Source: Paramecium tetraurelia (taxonomy: Eukaryota > Ciliophora > Oligohymenophorea > Peniculida > Parameciidae). Taken from it: a DNA stretch of 64,000 nt. A model generated the notes under the pieces. It saw only the letters and a program-made list of their open reading frames with translations. It ran no database searches and had not been told where the DNA came from. The number at the start of each line of letters is the position of its first letter. Position 1 is the first letter of the stretch. A program made the translations under genes and the position numbers. This document shows, one piece after another, positions 11,271-25,664 of this stretch. Where the stretch lies: positions 128,661 to 192,660 of the forward strand of contig NW_001798981.1 of assembly GCF_000165425.1 (NCBI RefSeq), in the 5' to 3' direction.

Positions 11271-13016
11271 TAATACGATTATTAAATACTCATTTTAAGT
11301 AAAAGATTACCTCATATTTATATAATCAAATTTTTTATAATAACTTATTCCTAATTAAGATTTACTTTAATCATATTTATTCCTTTATTATATTTGCAAA
11401 GTATTAAAATCCTACTATTTAATTAATCTCAAATTTCCAATTGTTATTTAAGTCTGCATAATCTCTTATTTAGGAGAGTAACATATGGATGTATTTCTTG
11501 TTTTCCTGACACATTTTTTCATTAATATTTTATTATGATTAAATCTTTGTTAGTTGTATCAGATAAGACTCATTCATCCATGACTGTTGGATTAAAAGAT
11601 ACTAATTTATTGTAAGAACTGAATGAGTCAAGTCTGCTTACTATTGAGATGGGATAAATCTTCAACTTACTATTCAAATATCGAGTGAATTTATCTAATA
11701 ACTATTAGTAACTAGGTCTCTTATCAGAACTCAAACCAACGTAAGCTAATATCAAATTTTCTAATTTCTCTAATCAGAAATATATACGATTTTTACTATT
11801 TAAATTAAATTTCTTAAGAATTTAAAATATTAATCGAATTTTTAAGATAAACAAACTGTCCCATTTTTATTGATTTCTACTCTGTATGGAGTTACTTCAG
11901 TATGTATTGTTATCATTATTAATCCAAAAATAAATATGTTTGCCTTCTCAATTGAATGTTATTGAATAATTCATTAAAAGCATTTATTACTTTTGGTGCA
12001 AAAACACCAATCACTTTTCAAACCTCCAGAATAAATAAGTTAATAATCACTCTATTAAGAAAGAATTTACTATTCAACAATTCTCACATTATCTCAAAAA
12101 ATTAATAATTAAGAAAGATAAAATTAGCATGTGTCTATTTTTTTTGAGAATTTATTTGATATGCATATCTCAAGTGCCATTCAATATTATCTAATATTAC
12201 ATGCATTTGTGAAATGTTGAACATAATTATGATTCAATTTCATGCTCAATCTTATTTATTCTCATTAAATTATACTATCAGAAGAAATATGAAAGCTTTC
12301 TCTTCATTTAAGTTTTCAAAAAATAAATCACTATTAAATTATATTTGTTGAATATTATAAATATACCCTAAAACAAAAATAAAAGTAGGAGATAATATAC
12401 ATGAAATATTGCAGTAATGTAAAATCATATATGTTACAAATAAATCAATAATAATAAAAACATTTTTCTAAAATTCATATTTTTGTTACGTATTATTAAT
12501 GAATATTAATTTAATAAATGAAAATGGGAAAGAAATAAAAAACTAAATAACATTTATTTATAATTAAGTGAAATTTATAAATAATATTATTGATAAAATT
12601 TTAGAAGGACAAATAAATTAAATAACAAAAGAATTAAAGGATTAAATATAAGTATACAATTATTTAGATCTCTGTATGTTATTTTTGATGAACTTCTTAC
12701 AAAATCTATAGGCAGCGTATTTTTCTTAAAATTAATTAAATTTTCATTAATGTAATTATTTTTTATATAGTTGCATATTTATTATTTAAAGAAACCATTA
12801 ATAATATATTTTATCTATCTTCAAATTTCTTTGTAGTATTATAAGCTAAAAATAAAAAGTTAAAATGTATTTAAACAAGATTTTTTATAAGAATGATATA
12901 GTATTGATATTTAAACTATTAAATAAATTTATACATTCAACCAAGTAAAAAAGATAAAAACAGAGTACTGCTTAAATAAGTAATATTTTATGAAATATAG
13001 CACTTTTTTAATGATG
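11271..13016. other. Long AT-rich gap with possible minus-strand coding remnant
   Basis: 1.75 kb between minus-strand genes. Most of it (11.9-13.0 kb) is extremely AT-rich and shows nothing. At about 11390-11900 the minus strand has two protein-like stretches (one includes LAYVGLSSDKRPSYQQLLDK, another starts MCQENKKYIHML) in different frames that I could not join with normal introns. It may be a small gene or a decayed one. Confidence 0.35.
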
Positions 13017-16000
13017 TCATTTTTCTTTTAAAGTTATCAAAAATTTTGGGTAAATTCTATTTCTCTTTATATAGTAATCTTCACCTTTTTTATAATTATT
13101 TAGAAATTAATCACTTATTAGAAATGATTATTTCAAATCTTACGGCTATCCAAGTAAGACTTATATTATGATTATCTGCTTTTCTCCTTTTGAGGTTTCA
13201 TATTAGTTTTCTTTAACATAGGTCATCGTTTTACCACATTTTAAATAAGGTCCTTTTTTCTAAAAATAATAGTTATTTTTTACATAATCATAAGAGAGAG
13301 ACAAAATTACTTTTCCAAATATTTCTTAAGGACAATCTTTTTAATTTCCAAAAAGTAACAATTATTCATTCCAACCTTCCAAAGATCTTTTGGTAGATAA
13401 ATATTTTGCCAATATATCATAATTTTGAATCAATTAGATAGTTTTAATCTTCAAAAATGGAAAAGATTATTTAACTTCTTCATAATGAGATAATAAATCA
13501 TCACTAAAATATAAACTTTTATAGCTGCAAGTATTCCAAGTTTATGGAATATAATGTAAAAATTCTGCTACTTCTTGAATTGATTTAAGATTATTTCCAA
13601 TGTTTTGACAGATATTGTTTTATTTTGAATTAATACCCCATCCATTTGTATAGTGTTTTTCTAAAGGTATTTTAAAAAACTAAGGTGGATCTAATCATTA
13701 ACTTCAGGTAGCTTAACTTCAAAATTAATTTCATATTTTTCTAAGATATTCCAGATTTCATTTAGTATCTTTTCTGTTTTATCACTTTGTTCTTCAAAAT
13801 CTTAATAATTATTAAGAAATGTTTTTGCTTTGAAATAAATTTGATTGTCACCTTTATTCAGTTGAGGAGCCTTTTCATTCAAACTATTATCTATGAAGTT
13901 TCGTATATATCAAGTAAATGAATACTTTTCAGTACCTTTTATAATTAAATTTTGGCACCAGTGTCTAATTTAATTTTGTAAAACTCATCTTTGCTTTTGA
14001 AAAAGATTTAATATTTTGTTTTTTCCAAAAATACTGTATATTTTTATTTTTTCTTTGATTTCCTTTTAATATATTAATTCAAAATATAGTCTGCTTGCTC
14101 TTAACCGATGTAATAAACCCATCTTTTAATGTAATTTCTTGGGTTTGAGTACTAGAATGATCTGTGATTTTGCCTTTCTTCAAATCGATAGTATGGGTTC
14201 TAGGTTTATCATTGTAAGGAAACTTTAACAATAGTTCATTTTTTTTATTGTCTATTAGATAGATTTAATAAGCAGTTTCAATCTGTTCATTAGTTATAAA
14301 ATTATATTCATCAAAATAAGCATTATTATACCATTTCCATTAGGCATCCGCATACCTATCATACTTTAAAATAGATATTTAATTCACCAATTCTTTTTCG
14401 TACTTAGATTTGAGCTTTTCATTATCAATAAAAATAACAAGTTCATAAAATCTGGTTTGATGCAATTACATAAATTCTGATAATAAATCTACGAAATTGT
14501 CCTTCATCTCTTTTGTATACAACTCCAATCTATCTATATTAGGAACCATATTTCTGATAGAACAAAAAATACTCTTAAATATCCATCATGGAAGAACGAA
14601 TTTAGTCCTACTTTTTATAAGAAATTTTCAGATCCTAATTTTATTTATTCTTCCATCTCAAAGAGATTTCACACTATAAATTTGTGTCAAAATAAACTTC
14701 TTTTTTTTTGAATTTCATGAATTAAATTTTAGTAGTCTACTAGTTAATTTCTTATTGATTTTTTGTAAGATTGAAACTTAATTCAAGCATCTATTATTAA
14801 CATAATTTTTCAAGTTCTTATTGACAGTTTTTATATAAGAAGTTTGCTTCTAACCTACTTATCTTTATAGGTATTTCTAATAATAACTGATCTAGCTTTT
14901 GCTCATATTTACGAAAAATACATAAGGTTGTCATATCATAAGATGGGCTTTCAAAATAAACAATTTCTTGATTTGATGATAATGTTATTGATAGTACCTT
15001 TGACGACTATTCCATTATTTTATTCTTATAATCATAAAATATCTTTTAGGCATACAATTTTGATTTTGGTTTATAGTATAGATATATTAAAGTCTTATAA
15101 CTCTCAAGTAGAGTTTTAATTTTGTTTAAATAATCAGAATGTAATATAAAATATAATTATTGATTCTAAACGTACAGCAATGCACTATATTTTGATTAGA
15201 ACTCCTCTGTTGTTAGTCCTAACTGGTTAAGTTGGTTCATGTAAAACTTGCAATCTCAAGCTTACTCAAAGTTTCATTTAAATAGTTTTCTAACTATATT
15301 AAATCAATTTCAATGAATTCATTAAAATAAACCACGAGTTCTATATATTAAATTTGGATATCTTTTATATATAAAATGTTTTTTTATTAAGTAAAATCCA
15401 TTAATAGGTTGGTTAAGACATGTTTTTTTTACTAAATACCTATTAACTCTAGATGTTTACTTAATTTTGCATCTACCTTTAGATAAATTTATGAATATTT
15501 TAGAGATTCTAATAATTTATTCACTTCATTTCTGAATGTTTTATTTTAGTGAAAAGAATTTTTTAACTTTATACCCATTTCACAATCTTTAAACTTGATA
15601 TTAGAATTTGTAATTAATGGTAATTTACAAATAAATTTTTGGAAATGTTCCTTGTCCCAATTATTTAATCTCAGTATTTTCGATGCTCGATCCTGAATTT
15701 CTTATTAGAAGACTTAGTCCACATTAAATAAATCAGTATATGATTCAATTTCTAAATATATTAGTTTTGTGAAATTAGGAATTTCGAATCTATTATACCC
15801 AACCCTAATATTGACGTTTTAATATTATTTACAAAAATCCTAAGCCATTTCTTTTAATTCTGCACGTGTGCATTTAGGTTTTGTTATTTAGATTACAACA
15901 GTGTGAGACTTAAAATTATCAAAAACAAAACGGTTTAAGAGGATTTGTTTCTATAAAATCTGAGGATTGTAATTATTTTAAAATGCATTTTCATCCACAT

Positions 16001-16891
16001 TCAAAATGAATATCAAGTTATTTAATTATCTTGCAAACTCATATGGTTCTTCAACTTCACCTAGGAATAAATTTCCTTAGTTTGCTTCTAAAATTATTGC
16101 TAATTTGTCCAAGTGGTTGTATAAAAATTCTTTTTGGAATTCTTTTCAATTTGATTTTTGCAAAATACAGAAAAAAGTATAATTTTACTTATTTGCTAAT
16201 TTATTTATTCTAAATGTTGTTATTTTAGCGGATTTAGTTATTCTTTGGTTTTATATTCACTAAAATTCTAATCTGGGAATATTTTCATTGAAAAATGTTT
16301 TGCCTTCTCATAGAAGTAATTCTTCATTAGATTATGAATAACAATAAATTTTACTTTTTTTGATATCCCTACAACCTCATTAAAATATTAATCATTCTAA
16401 AGTGGGTCTTAAAACAATTTATTGTGATCATTCAATTGAAAAATATTGCCTTTTTGATCAATAATGTAATTTTGAGTTTGAATTAATACATCCTACTTGT
16501 TCTTATCATATTCCAAGGAGATTTCTCCTTAAAGTTGTTTCACAATCTCCAAAATGTTTTATTTCATATCTATGCTATCTACACTAACTTTCATTTTAAT
16601 TGAGCACATTATTATATTTATGTGAGGCTTTAATTGATTCTTGTAGTATGGAAATACACTAAATAATATCCTAATATATTCAACTTTTAATGTTTTAGGT
16701 TAAGGGGATACTATGGTTTAACATCCTAAAGATAGAATATCTTTAAACAAAGGACTAAAAACAACCCTCACTTATTAAATTATATATTTGATATAAAAAT
16801 AATAAAAATAGTTTGGATTAATTAGTAACTTATTTTAGATTTCTTTTAACTGAATTCATAACATAACATCTGAGTACTACATTAGATGCAT
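13017..16891 (-). CDS. Large WWE-domain protein with PARP-like C-terminus
   Basis: About 1,200 residues, several introns. The first 800 or so residues match no family I know. Around 14130-14360 lies a WWE domain (AQWKWYNN...IETAYQ...HTIDLKKGKITDHSSTQTQ), a fold that binds ADP-ribose units and occurs in PARPs and ubiquitin ligases. The last 150 residues resemble the PARP/ADP-ribosyltransferase end: CPQEIFG, KGEKQIIIIQVLLG, and a final IYPKFLITLK like the usual YPEYLI. Where active PARPs have LFHG, this one reads LLLFGNQ, so the nicotinamide-contacting His is not evident. Introns I could place: 18 nt after MHLMQYSD, 29 nt after LSKLEIA, 19 nt near 14555; one near 16150 (about 47 nt) is unresolved. 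Confidence 0.7.
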
Positions 16892-17496
16892 ATTATTATC
16901 ATATATATAAAAATGAACGATTAGAAGAATTGCAAATTCTTCATAAATAATACTTTGAAAATTAATACAGAAATTGTATTGTATAATATCTTGGCAAATG
17001 AATATTTCGAAAGAAATTACTTTATAAATGGCTAATCATTTATATTTAAACCCTTGAGATTCTCCATAATAATTAACTATGTCAAGGTTAATTTCCATTA
17101 AAAAAAAGTGAATGTAACTTTCATATGCTTATGACTTTAGTTTACTTTCTTACTCAATTTGAATTCTATGCATAATAGTTCTATTTCGATTTATACTTTA
17201 TAAATTGGTAACCTAAATACTATTCAATGAGAATTCATAATTCCTTATTATATGAATGAATAAAATCATAAAGTGAATAAAAAAGGTAGTTAAGTTGATT
17301 GATATTAATATGCGTAATATTAATATTACAAATTTTTGAAAAAATCGATTTTATATACACAGATACAATTATATAAGAGATCATTTATCCCTGCATGATA
17401 TCTTTCATTATTGTTTAATAATAACTATAATACTATTATTTTTATTCCAATTATTTAATTTTAATTTGACTTCCATAAATTAATAATAAAACAAAT
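16892..17496. promoter_or_regulatory. Divergent intergenic region
   Basis: 600 bp of AT-rich sequence between divergent genes. It should hold both promoters; no motif stands out. Confidence 0.35.
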
Positions 17497-19151
17497 ATGT
17501 TCCTTTATTTTCTCCTTATATGCCAGGGCATGGGATTAGATTTTAGTTTTCTCAATGACACAGAGCAATACTAGACCAATGTAATGATGAATGTGGAACA
17601 GTAATCATACATCAAAAGATTAGATGATTTAGGCAAAATTTTGTAAGTTATTATTCTAAATAATTTAGGTCTGTGAATTTCACAGGGGAAGACGAATCGA
17701 GTTAATTTTGCTCACCCTATTATTAAGGAGTAACAATTCATTAGGCACCTTCAGGATTCATATCATTAGTACACGAATTTTCAAAGAAGGATATTGATGA
17801 ATTGGGTGAAGAGGACTTGTATCGTGGATATAATGAGAAATTATCCTCATATGCTGTGAGTCCACTTGGAATTAGTATATTATCCTCAAAAGGGAAAGTT
17901 TATTTCATTGACACAAATTCAAAGGATATGTCTTTCTTCAATTATACTCTGCCATTGTTAAATGAGCATTAACAGTCAACTCAGTTGGTGTATGATGAGA
18001 GATCAAGGTATTTCTACGCCTTTTTGAATGATAATTCTTAAGTCTTAAAGTACTAGTTTCTTAACAATGAAATACAACATAAACCAGTGGCAGGATGGTA
18101 GACACCGACTGATAAGATGAGAGTTGTGGCTAGTAATGGATGGCTATACTCAGCCCAAGAGTCATAAGGTCTATTTATTTATGAAATCTAATTGCATGGG
18201 TTGAAGTTTATAAAATCATTTACTTCTATGGATCTGTACGACTCTTAAAAAGACTTGTTCAGGATTATAGATGTTGCAGTTTATGAGGATAAGTTGTATG
18301 TTTTAGATTATTACAACGGAATTACACAATTTAATATTCATTTTGATGGCACATTTACCAAAAATGAAAAGTTGGGATTGATTAAGTATTCAGATTGCAA
18401 ATCATTTTCAGTTAGAGGATCAACAATTATATTGATATAAAGTTATCAATCAAACTCTGAGATTGTTGAGCTATTTATCTAGGATGATAACTATTTGGAG
18501 ATGAGGAAGATATACACAAAAAGTCAATTGAGAAGGGCAGACATTCTCGATGATGATTTTGCAATTATTCGTGGTCTTCATGATCATAAAATCATGCTTA
18601 TTTAAATGCCCGAATAATATCTTGATCAAGATGCAAAACGATTGTAAATTTAATTATTCATATCTTTCCAGAGACAATTATTTCTTTAGTGGAAATCTCT
18701 TGGGTGTGAATAAATTAGGTAAAAATAATGAGACCCTCTTTGCCATATCCCCTCATGGATTCTACGTTTTCATTTACAGAGCATATCCCACTATAATCAT
18801 CTGCAACAGTAATAATGTTGAATCAGGATTATACCAAGCGAATGTAATTAAAATGTTGAATTTATCAAGATGTAAATCAAGAGTACTGATTGCGATAAGA
18901 AAACAGATAAGTAAAATCATCTCCAATATTGTATCACCAATCATCTCTACAATTTCGAAATCAAGAAACCCTTGCTTTCACCAGAACAATAGTAAATTAC
19001 TATATATCTAACTATCATCTTGATATCTATTATCCTCTTGTTGGTCGGATGCATTTTGTTTCACTGCAGAAGCTATCAAATTAAATTAGAAAACCTAGAG
19101 AGATCAAAAAGAAGAAAACACTCTAAGCCTCCTATTAAATTAGAAGCCTGA
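17497..19151 (+). CDS. Type I membrane protein with large lumenal domain
   Basis: Not recognised by name. About 530 residues: hydrophobic leader (MFLYFLLICQGMG), a long ectodomain with repeated beta-strand-like blocks of about 45 residues (for example SPLGISILSSKGKVYFID, GWLYSAQESQGLFIYE, DKLYVLDYYNGITQFN) that look like propeller blades, one membrane helix near the end (about LTIILISIILLLVGCILF), and a short Arg/Lys-rich tail. Introns: about 17643-17668 (26 nt) and about 18644-18671 (28 nt). The join between about 18870 and 19000 is unresolved. Receptor or sorting roles are possible; none is shown. Confidence 0.65.
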
Positions 19152-19492
19152 AGTTATAAACATAATCAAATATTTAATTATGTAATTCAAAATAATATTC
19201 TTAATTTTCAGCAGTTTCTAATCTAATAATCTTGAATAAGATCAGTTTTATGATTAAAATAAAATAGATTTATTTTGAAAAATAATTTATTTTTTTTATT
19301 ACTTGTTAATAATAAATTTAACCCAATAGGTATAAATAGTTTATTAAAATGATATTAATAAAAGTTAAAATAATAGAAATATCATTTTGTCTTTAATAAT
19401 AGATAAATATAGATATATAAATAAAACATACAGATACTAATTTTCATTATAGCTTCTTGAGTAATGATAATGTATGTTACTCAGTGAGTACT
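19152..19492. other. Convergent 3' intergenic region
   Basis: 340 bp between two gene ends, AT-rich; nothing seen. Confidence 0.4.
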
Positions 19493-22400
19493 TCAATCGG
19501 CAAATTAGTTAAGATTAATCTTAATTCTATCAGTCTTTGATTGGTTCTATGTATCCAACAACCATAAAATAAAAAATGAATCGATATGAGGAGCAAACCA
19601 GTTACTAAATAATAAGTATACATCAAATTTAGATCATTTTAAGTTATGCTTAATACGGATTTCAGTATAGTATCTACAAATAGGTTGGTTCCATCTGTAG
19701 TATCTAGAAAGTGTTCAATCAAGGTGTTTGTAAATTCCCTTGTATTAAATAATTCTAGCACAACAGATAAATCTGGGTAATAATCAACTTAGTTTGTTTC
19801 ATAATAATAGTTTTATTTGAAGAATTAATCTAATTTGCTCACAACTCCTTAAATGCCTTTGCTTAAATAATCTCTATTATCATCTAAACGAGTTGGTGTT
19901 CCATATTTTTCATTAAAATTGGTTGTATTGTCATAATTGCAGAAGGGAATATCTTAACTCAACAACTCGCAAAAGTCATTTGAGAATAACATTAATAATG
20001 TGTTTTCATCAGCATCTGTGATTTTATTGGATTCAATTATATTTTCATAAATTTAAGTGATATTTTCAAAATAGATCGAATAAAGGGAAATGAAGATCTT
20101 AATTATTACTCGTTAGTCTCTAAAGGTCTCTATTTCTTCATCTGAATAAATATTCAAATCAACTAATTTGTTATATAGAATTGGTTAAGTCTTTGTAATG
20201 AATGCTGTACTAACTACGATATCTAGTTGAGAAGTAAAACGAATAAAGCTGAGTGTCAATTATTAGGTAGGTAATAAATCGCTCTACTATTATTTAAATA
20301 ATAAAAAGCCCCCTAATAGAAAAAAAAGAAAGATAATGCAAGTTATCGTAATGATAATAGTTGCACTCCAAATGCTAGTATTTGTATTATTAATTTTTGA
20401 GTTGAGCACTACATTTAGGTTTTTTTTATAGTTTTTTCTATCTTCAATCATATGATTCATCTTAATTGTTGATCCACCAACTTAAGATAATTGATACTCT
20501 TTAAGCACTCTAGATTATGTTTACATAGTATCAATCCCTATTTAATTTAAGGGAAAGAAAAGCAATTTGTAATAGTTTTACTTTTTCCATCCATATTTTC
20601 CAGATAATTACTTTAATGTTTCTGTAACTGCTGTAAATCTGGTTATCATCTCTTATGCTTAACTCAATTACAATCTTCCAACTAGTATCAATATTTATTA
20701 GCTATATTATTCTATTTATTTCCAATAGATCAATTAAAATATTATTACTAAAATCAAGAATAGTATTTCTATAATAATCTAAGTTTAAAATTCTTCAATC
20801 TGGCTTTATTGCTACTCAAAAAATAGTTCATTAAGCGAATCTATCAATTAAAAGTTCATGTTCACTACATTTTTTAGATTATATCTAAGCATCAATAAAT
20901 TATCTAAATAATTACGATCAATCAATTAAACCAAAGTCTTTATGTTGTATTTAAGTGCTTGAAACAAAGTGTCGGCCACATTAGAAATGATATTGATAAA
21001 ATAAGTATATGTAACATTTTCATTGTCTTGATACAGAAAATCTAAGTTGATTGAACTGAGCATCCCAGATTATTCAATTCCAATAAAAGTATCGTACATA
21101 TTCCGTAAATTATCGAAAATAATTGAGGCTAAGTCTGCCATTTGCGAGATTGTTTAAGTTATCAAATAATCGCTGCTTTCAATAATTCCAAGACTGTTGA
21201 AAACCAAACTCCAAGTGTAGGTGAAGACCTTAAAAAAATACCTATTAAATAATGTTGGTCCATTGATGTTTGAGAGAGTTAACTAAGTTTAATTGTTGTA
21301 AGAAGTAATCATCATTAAATGAGCAATAATATAGGTAGATACTATCAGTATGATAATAATATTGATAATGACCAGAACTCTTAAACTATTAGTCATTTCT
21401 GTTTTTGATTAAAATTTCTTAATTGTAGATATTGCAGATATCCCTGAAGTTCCAGAAGTAATGCTTGATTTTGATTTCTTGGCTTCTCTTTCTAAATCTT
21501 CATTTTTCTAATTTAATCTATTATTTTGTAATATTTCCATAAGATTATTGCTCTTTTAGTTTTGATCCTTACTATTACTTTTGACTTTTGATGAATCAGC
21601 AACCTCAATCTCATTTCCTATATCATCATTCCCTAATTCCAATTGATTCTATAAATCCATAAAGTCCTTATCTATCAATTCCTACATATGCTGTTATTTA
21701 GAAGATGGACTTATGAAATTGATTCTTTAAGATAAGGGTCCGTAACTTATACTATCTCTTGCCGATTCCATTCCCAATAAGTCCATATAATTCTATTATA
21801 CTTGATTCTTCCCCTCATATTTACTCAAAAGTCTTGCAAATCCAGGTTGGTGTTACTTAGACATATGAGGTGTAACCTCCTCTTTATCTACGTTTAATGA
21901 TCCCAAATAACTTTCACTTGGATCTTAAAAGGTATGCATATTGCCTTTGTTTGTAGTCTAAATTGAAAAAGTATGTTGATTATTCATAAGGGATTCGTTA
22001 GTCTTAAATAATTCATCAGCCTTCCTCAAATCATTTATTTCCAAAATAAAATAACTCCTCCTGTTTTCCTTTTTTCCTATTATTTTGTACACTATATTAA
22101 TTTTAGCAATATACTGTTACTTAGCTTTACTCTAAACATAATTTATATTACTTTACTTCTAACACTTGTAATGAATTCATTAATTAACTATTGAATGTAC
22201 CATTGTAGATTGTTAATGCTTACAAGATGGAAACCCCTTTCAACTTTTTTGTGTCACTTACAGACTACCCTAATTATTAATATATTTGAATATCTGCCTT
22301 TCCTTTCTCGATTGAAGCAAAAGAGGCTCGAGATTTAAATAAACTACTATCATTGATAAATGAGTTCTATTTTGATGAATAACCCAGCTTAATTGACATC

Positions 22401-24838
22401 TCATATAAGTCTTTATTATTGTTATACTTCCAGATTTTATAAAACTTGTCTTACTAAATATATATAGATTCCTTTCCAAATTAGTTCTTTAACTCATTCA
22501 ATATCTCCATCATATTCGGAATTATTAAAAAAGCATTTAACTGACTTAAATTTTCATGTAATATTCTATATGATTGATCCTTAGAATTGATAATAGTGGA
22601 ATTAAAATTCTCAGTCGCCCCGATTAGAAATCCATCTTCCCCAAATAGTAAATAATCTGATGATTTCTTCACTTAAGAGAGACAACCAATCAAAACATAG
22701 TCATCTAATTCGCTAAAATTGTTATCAAATTTAAGTTAATATGAAACGAGCATCCCCTCTTTTGATTAGCCAAAGACTTAATTGTAATCGTCAAAGAATT
22801 GTGACTTTGCAGTTTACAAATAATTTAATAGTAATTTATCGTGTCTCTCTGCAAAAAAGGGGGGCATTAGTCCTGATATATTGTCAATCTAGGCAAATTC
22901 CTGTTCACTATAATTAAAAAACTAAGACATCATCTTCTTATCTTGATTGATTATCCTGCCTCTATTCTTAACTAAACTTAACATCAAAATAACTGCCCTT
23001 TCTTAAATAAAGGATAGATTTGTTAATGTATCTTCTTATAGCGTATGCTCAATATTATAGACTTCAGTGATGGCTGTTTCACACATTTAAGTGCTATAAT
23101 AATCATTCATTATAGAACTACAGAAAATGGATATCAACTTCAAATCCTACACATTATTTGAAATTGACAGATGATCCAGATTCTTAATATCAATTGAACA
23201 ATATTAATTTATTTGATTAGCCAAATTAAATATTTTTTTACTTTAATTTATCGCTAGTCGTTCTAATTCGTATATATTATTAAAGCCTTTAATTTGTCTA
23301 TTCCAAAAACTAATCTTATCATTTAGTAACTCAATCACTCTGGGAATAAATTGATCCTGAAATTAGAGAGCTTCAAAAATTGATTCAATGCTCAATTGTC
23401 TTTCAGTAATAGCCACTTTTTATTATCCAAACAATTGTTGATTGGCTTATTATTGACTTTTTATTAAAGCTTAAAGATAGATGCTCATTTGATATCTAAT
23501 GTTAACGAAGTAAAAAGACTAAATTTATTACTTGCTTTGATATCGCTTCAATTCCACATAGGCTAAGAGCGGCTTTTTGCAGAATATAGCTACATAACTT
23601 ATATACAAGAGTTATAATTCTTCGTAAGTCGATTTCGAATCTTATTATGCTCTTTCTAATTCTGTGTTTAAGATGCAAAATATGGTTTGATGTGTTCTCT
23701 AGATTTAATTGTAATCTGTTCTGTAATTCTACTTAAGCCAATGTTTTTAACAAACTACTTTGTGTCCTTTCCAATATAAATATAATTCAAAGAACTCCTT
23801 GTTTTTTTAGTTTTCATTAGTAATCAAGTATTTGAAGTGCATTTCCTAAGTGTAATGAATACAAGTGAATGGAGTTACTTCGCTATCGAAGACCGATAAA
23901 CATTTCATATTGTAGAACTAATAACTTAAATGGAATGCCATGAGACCCAATAACATTATCACATATACTAATTGATCCTCCTGGAATATTTATTCATTAT
24001 TGGTTAGGATGTTTATGGTTAATATGATTAGGATTGCTATGAGAGTAAAATTAAATGAAAATTATAATTAATTGATCTAAGGAATTGATGGCTTCATAAA
24101 ATATGAATCGGATAATCTCAATAATAATTGCAGGAATAATATTAGTATTTAAGTATATTGAACTATTGTATCATAATCAACTAGGTACAAAATTGTTATT
24201 AAAATTGAGAAACAGTATTAAATTGATTGCAGTCCATTAAATTTTTGTTATAAATAATTAAAAGGTACAAATGTATACGCTCTCAAAAAATATTGCTACA
24301 AAAATACAAAGATTGAGAATATAAACAGTGTTATTAGACTCAAAACACTTTTTACATTAAAAATTGTTTACTCTTAATTAAAATTGGTTCGTCCTATTGT
24401 GATAAATGAAATTAGAATAAAAAGGATTGGCAATTAAAATATAGTAGTACTAAGTACAAAGAAATAAAAAATAAATTTCCTAAGTGAATAATGTTAATGA
24501 GGATTTATATCATCCTGTATTCCTAGGATTACTAAGATAGCGATAATTGTCACAAAAGTGATAAGAAGTAGAATCACAAAACCAAATGCCACATCTCCAA
24601 AATTAAAATTAGATTCAAAACCATAAGGTATGATAAGTGAAGCTTAAGCAAGCTTCGATAACAGGTAAAAGTGTCCATTGCTGTAATGCCACAAATTCCA
24701 ACCACTTATTGGTAACATAATGGCTAGGTATTAAAGATTGATAATAAAAGCAACAAAGATGACCCAGAACTCAGAGGGTTGGGTATTATGAGGTAAATGC
24801 GCTAAACATGACAACTATTCAAATATTATAAATTTCAT
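19493..24838 (-). CDS. Very large multipass membrane protein with PAS-like region
   Basis: About 1,700 residues. The N-terminal third holds many hydrophobic helices (for example FWVIFVAFIINLQYLAIM, VAFGFVILLLITFVTII, LVYVIMLLGLMAFHLSYQF). A soluble middle follows, including a PAS-like stretch (SDYLLFGEDGFLIGATENF then a helical linker to IPNMMEILNELKN, about 22480-22670). After an acidic linker come a membrane helix (VLVIINIIIILIVSTYIIA), a long helical ectodomain, and a final helix near the C-terminus (FSNWFAPHIDSFFILWLL). This layout is known from a large ciliate-specific membrane family, some annotated as PAS-domain proteins; function is not established. Many small introns; I checked the start (ATG 24836-24838) and the end but not every junction. 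Confidence 0.65.
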
Positions 24839-25664
24839 AAAAATAATGATAATTTAACAAAATAAACAACATTATCTATAAATTAATTCCTTATAACTTG
24901 ATTTTATTTCGATTCTGGAGAAGATGTAAAAATTTGGATTATTTAATATTTCATATTGTGAAAATAAAGTATATTTAAATAATATTGAAACTATAAACAT
25001 AAAAGAATAAGGTATGATTGCTATTTAATAAGTGAACTAATATTATTTTGATCTTAATTTATATTTTTATTTCATTCATATTGTTAATGTGGTTAATATT
25101 AACGTTATTATGTTTACCCTTATTAAAGTGCAATAGATAAATTGATAATCCTAATATTTATCAGCTATTTAATGGACTCATCAATTATAATTTAGTATCC
25201 TTTACAACTGAGCTTATTAATTATCAAAAATATGATTATTTTTATTTTTTGTGTTATGTTTTTTGCCAACCAACTAATATAGTAATCTAATTATTGCGAC
25301 AAAAGTAATTTGCACTTTTCAATCAATTTAAGAGTTTCAAAATTTGCAAAGCATGCATACTAGTGGGTTCGTCTAAATTATATTATTATATTTTTCGGTT
25401 ATTTCCATATTCCAAATCATCTACTTAATAAAAATCTGATCATAATTTGATATTGTTGATTTAAGGGGCTGAGCATAACAGTATTAATTCTCTTGAATGA
25501 ATTAAATGCAAATTCAACTGGTTTTGAAAAGAGTACAATGAAATCAAAACCTCTTAAATATGCTTAATGAGTTATTTAGATTTTGAACTCGCTTCTTATT
25601 TTTTCCGCGATTGTCTATTATGAGTTTGTTTTGAACGTATTTTCGTTTTTTTTTAATAATATTA
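24839..25664. promoter_or_regulatory. Divergent intergenic region
   Basis: 830 bp of AT-rich DNA upstream of two divergent genes. Nothing specific is recognised. Confidence 0.35.

Noticed and set aside
14497-16213. Several plus-strand ORFs of about 60 codons over the WWE gene
   Set aside because: They lie antisense to a long, conserved minus-strand frame and have no domain; they are shadows.
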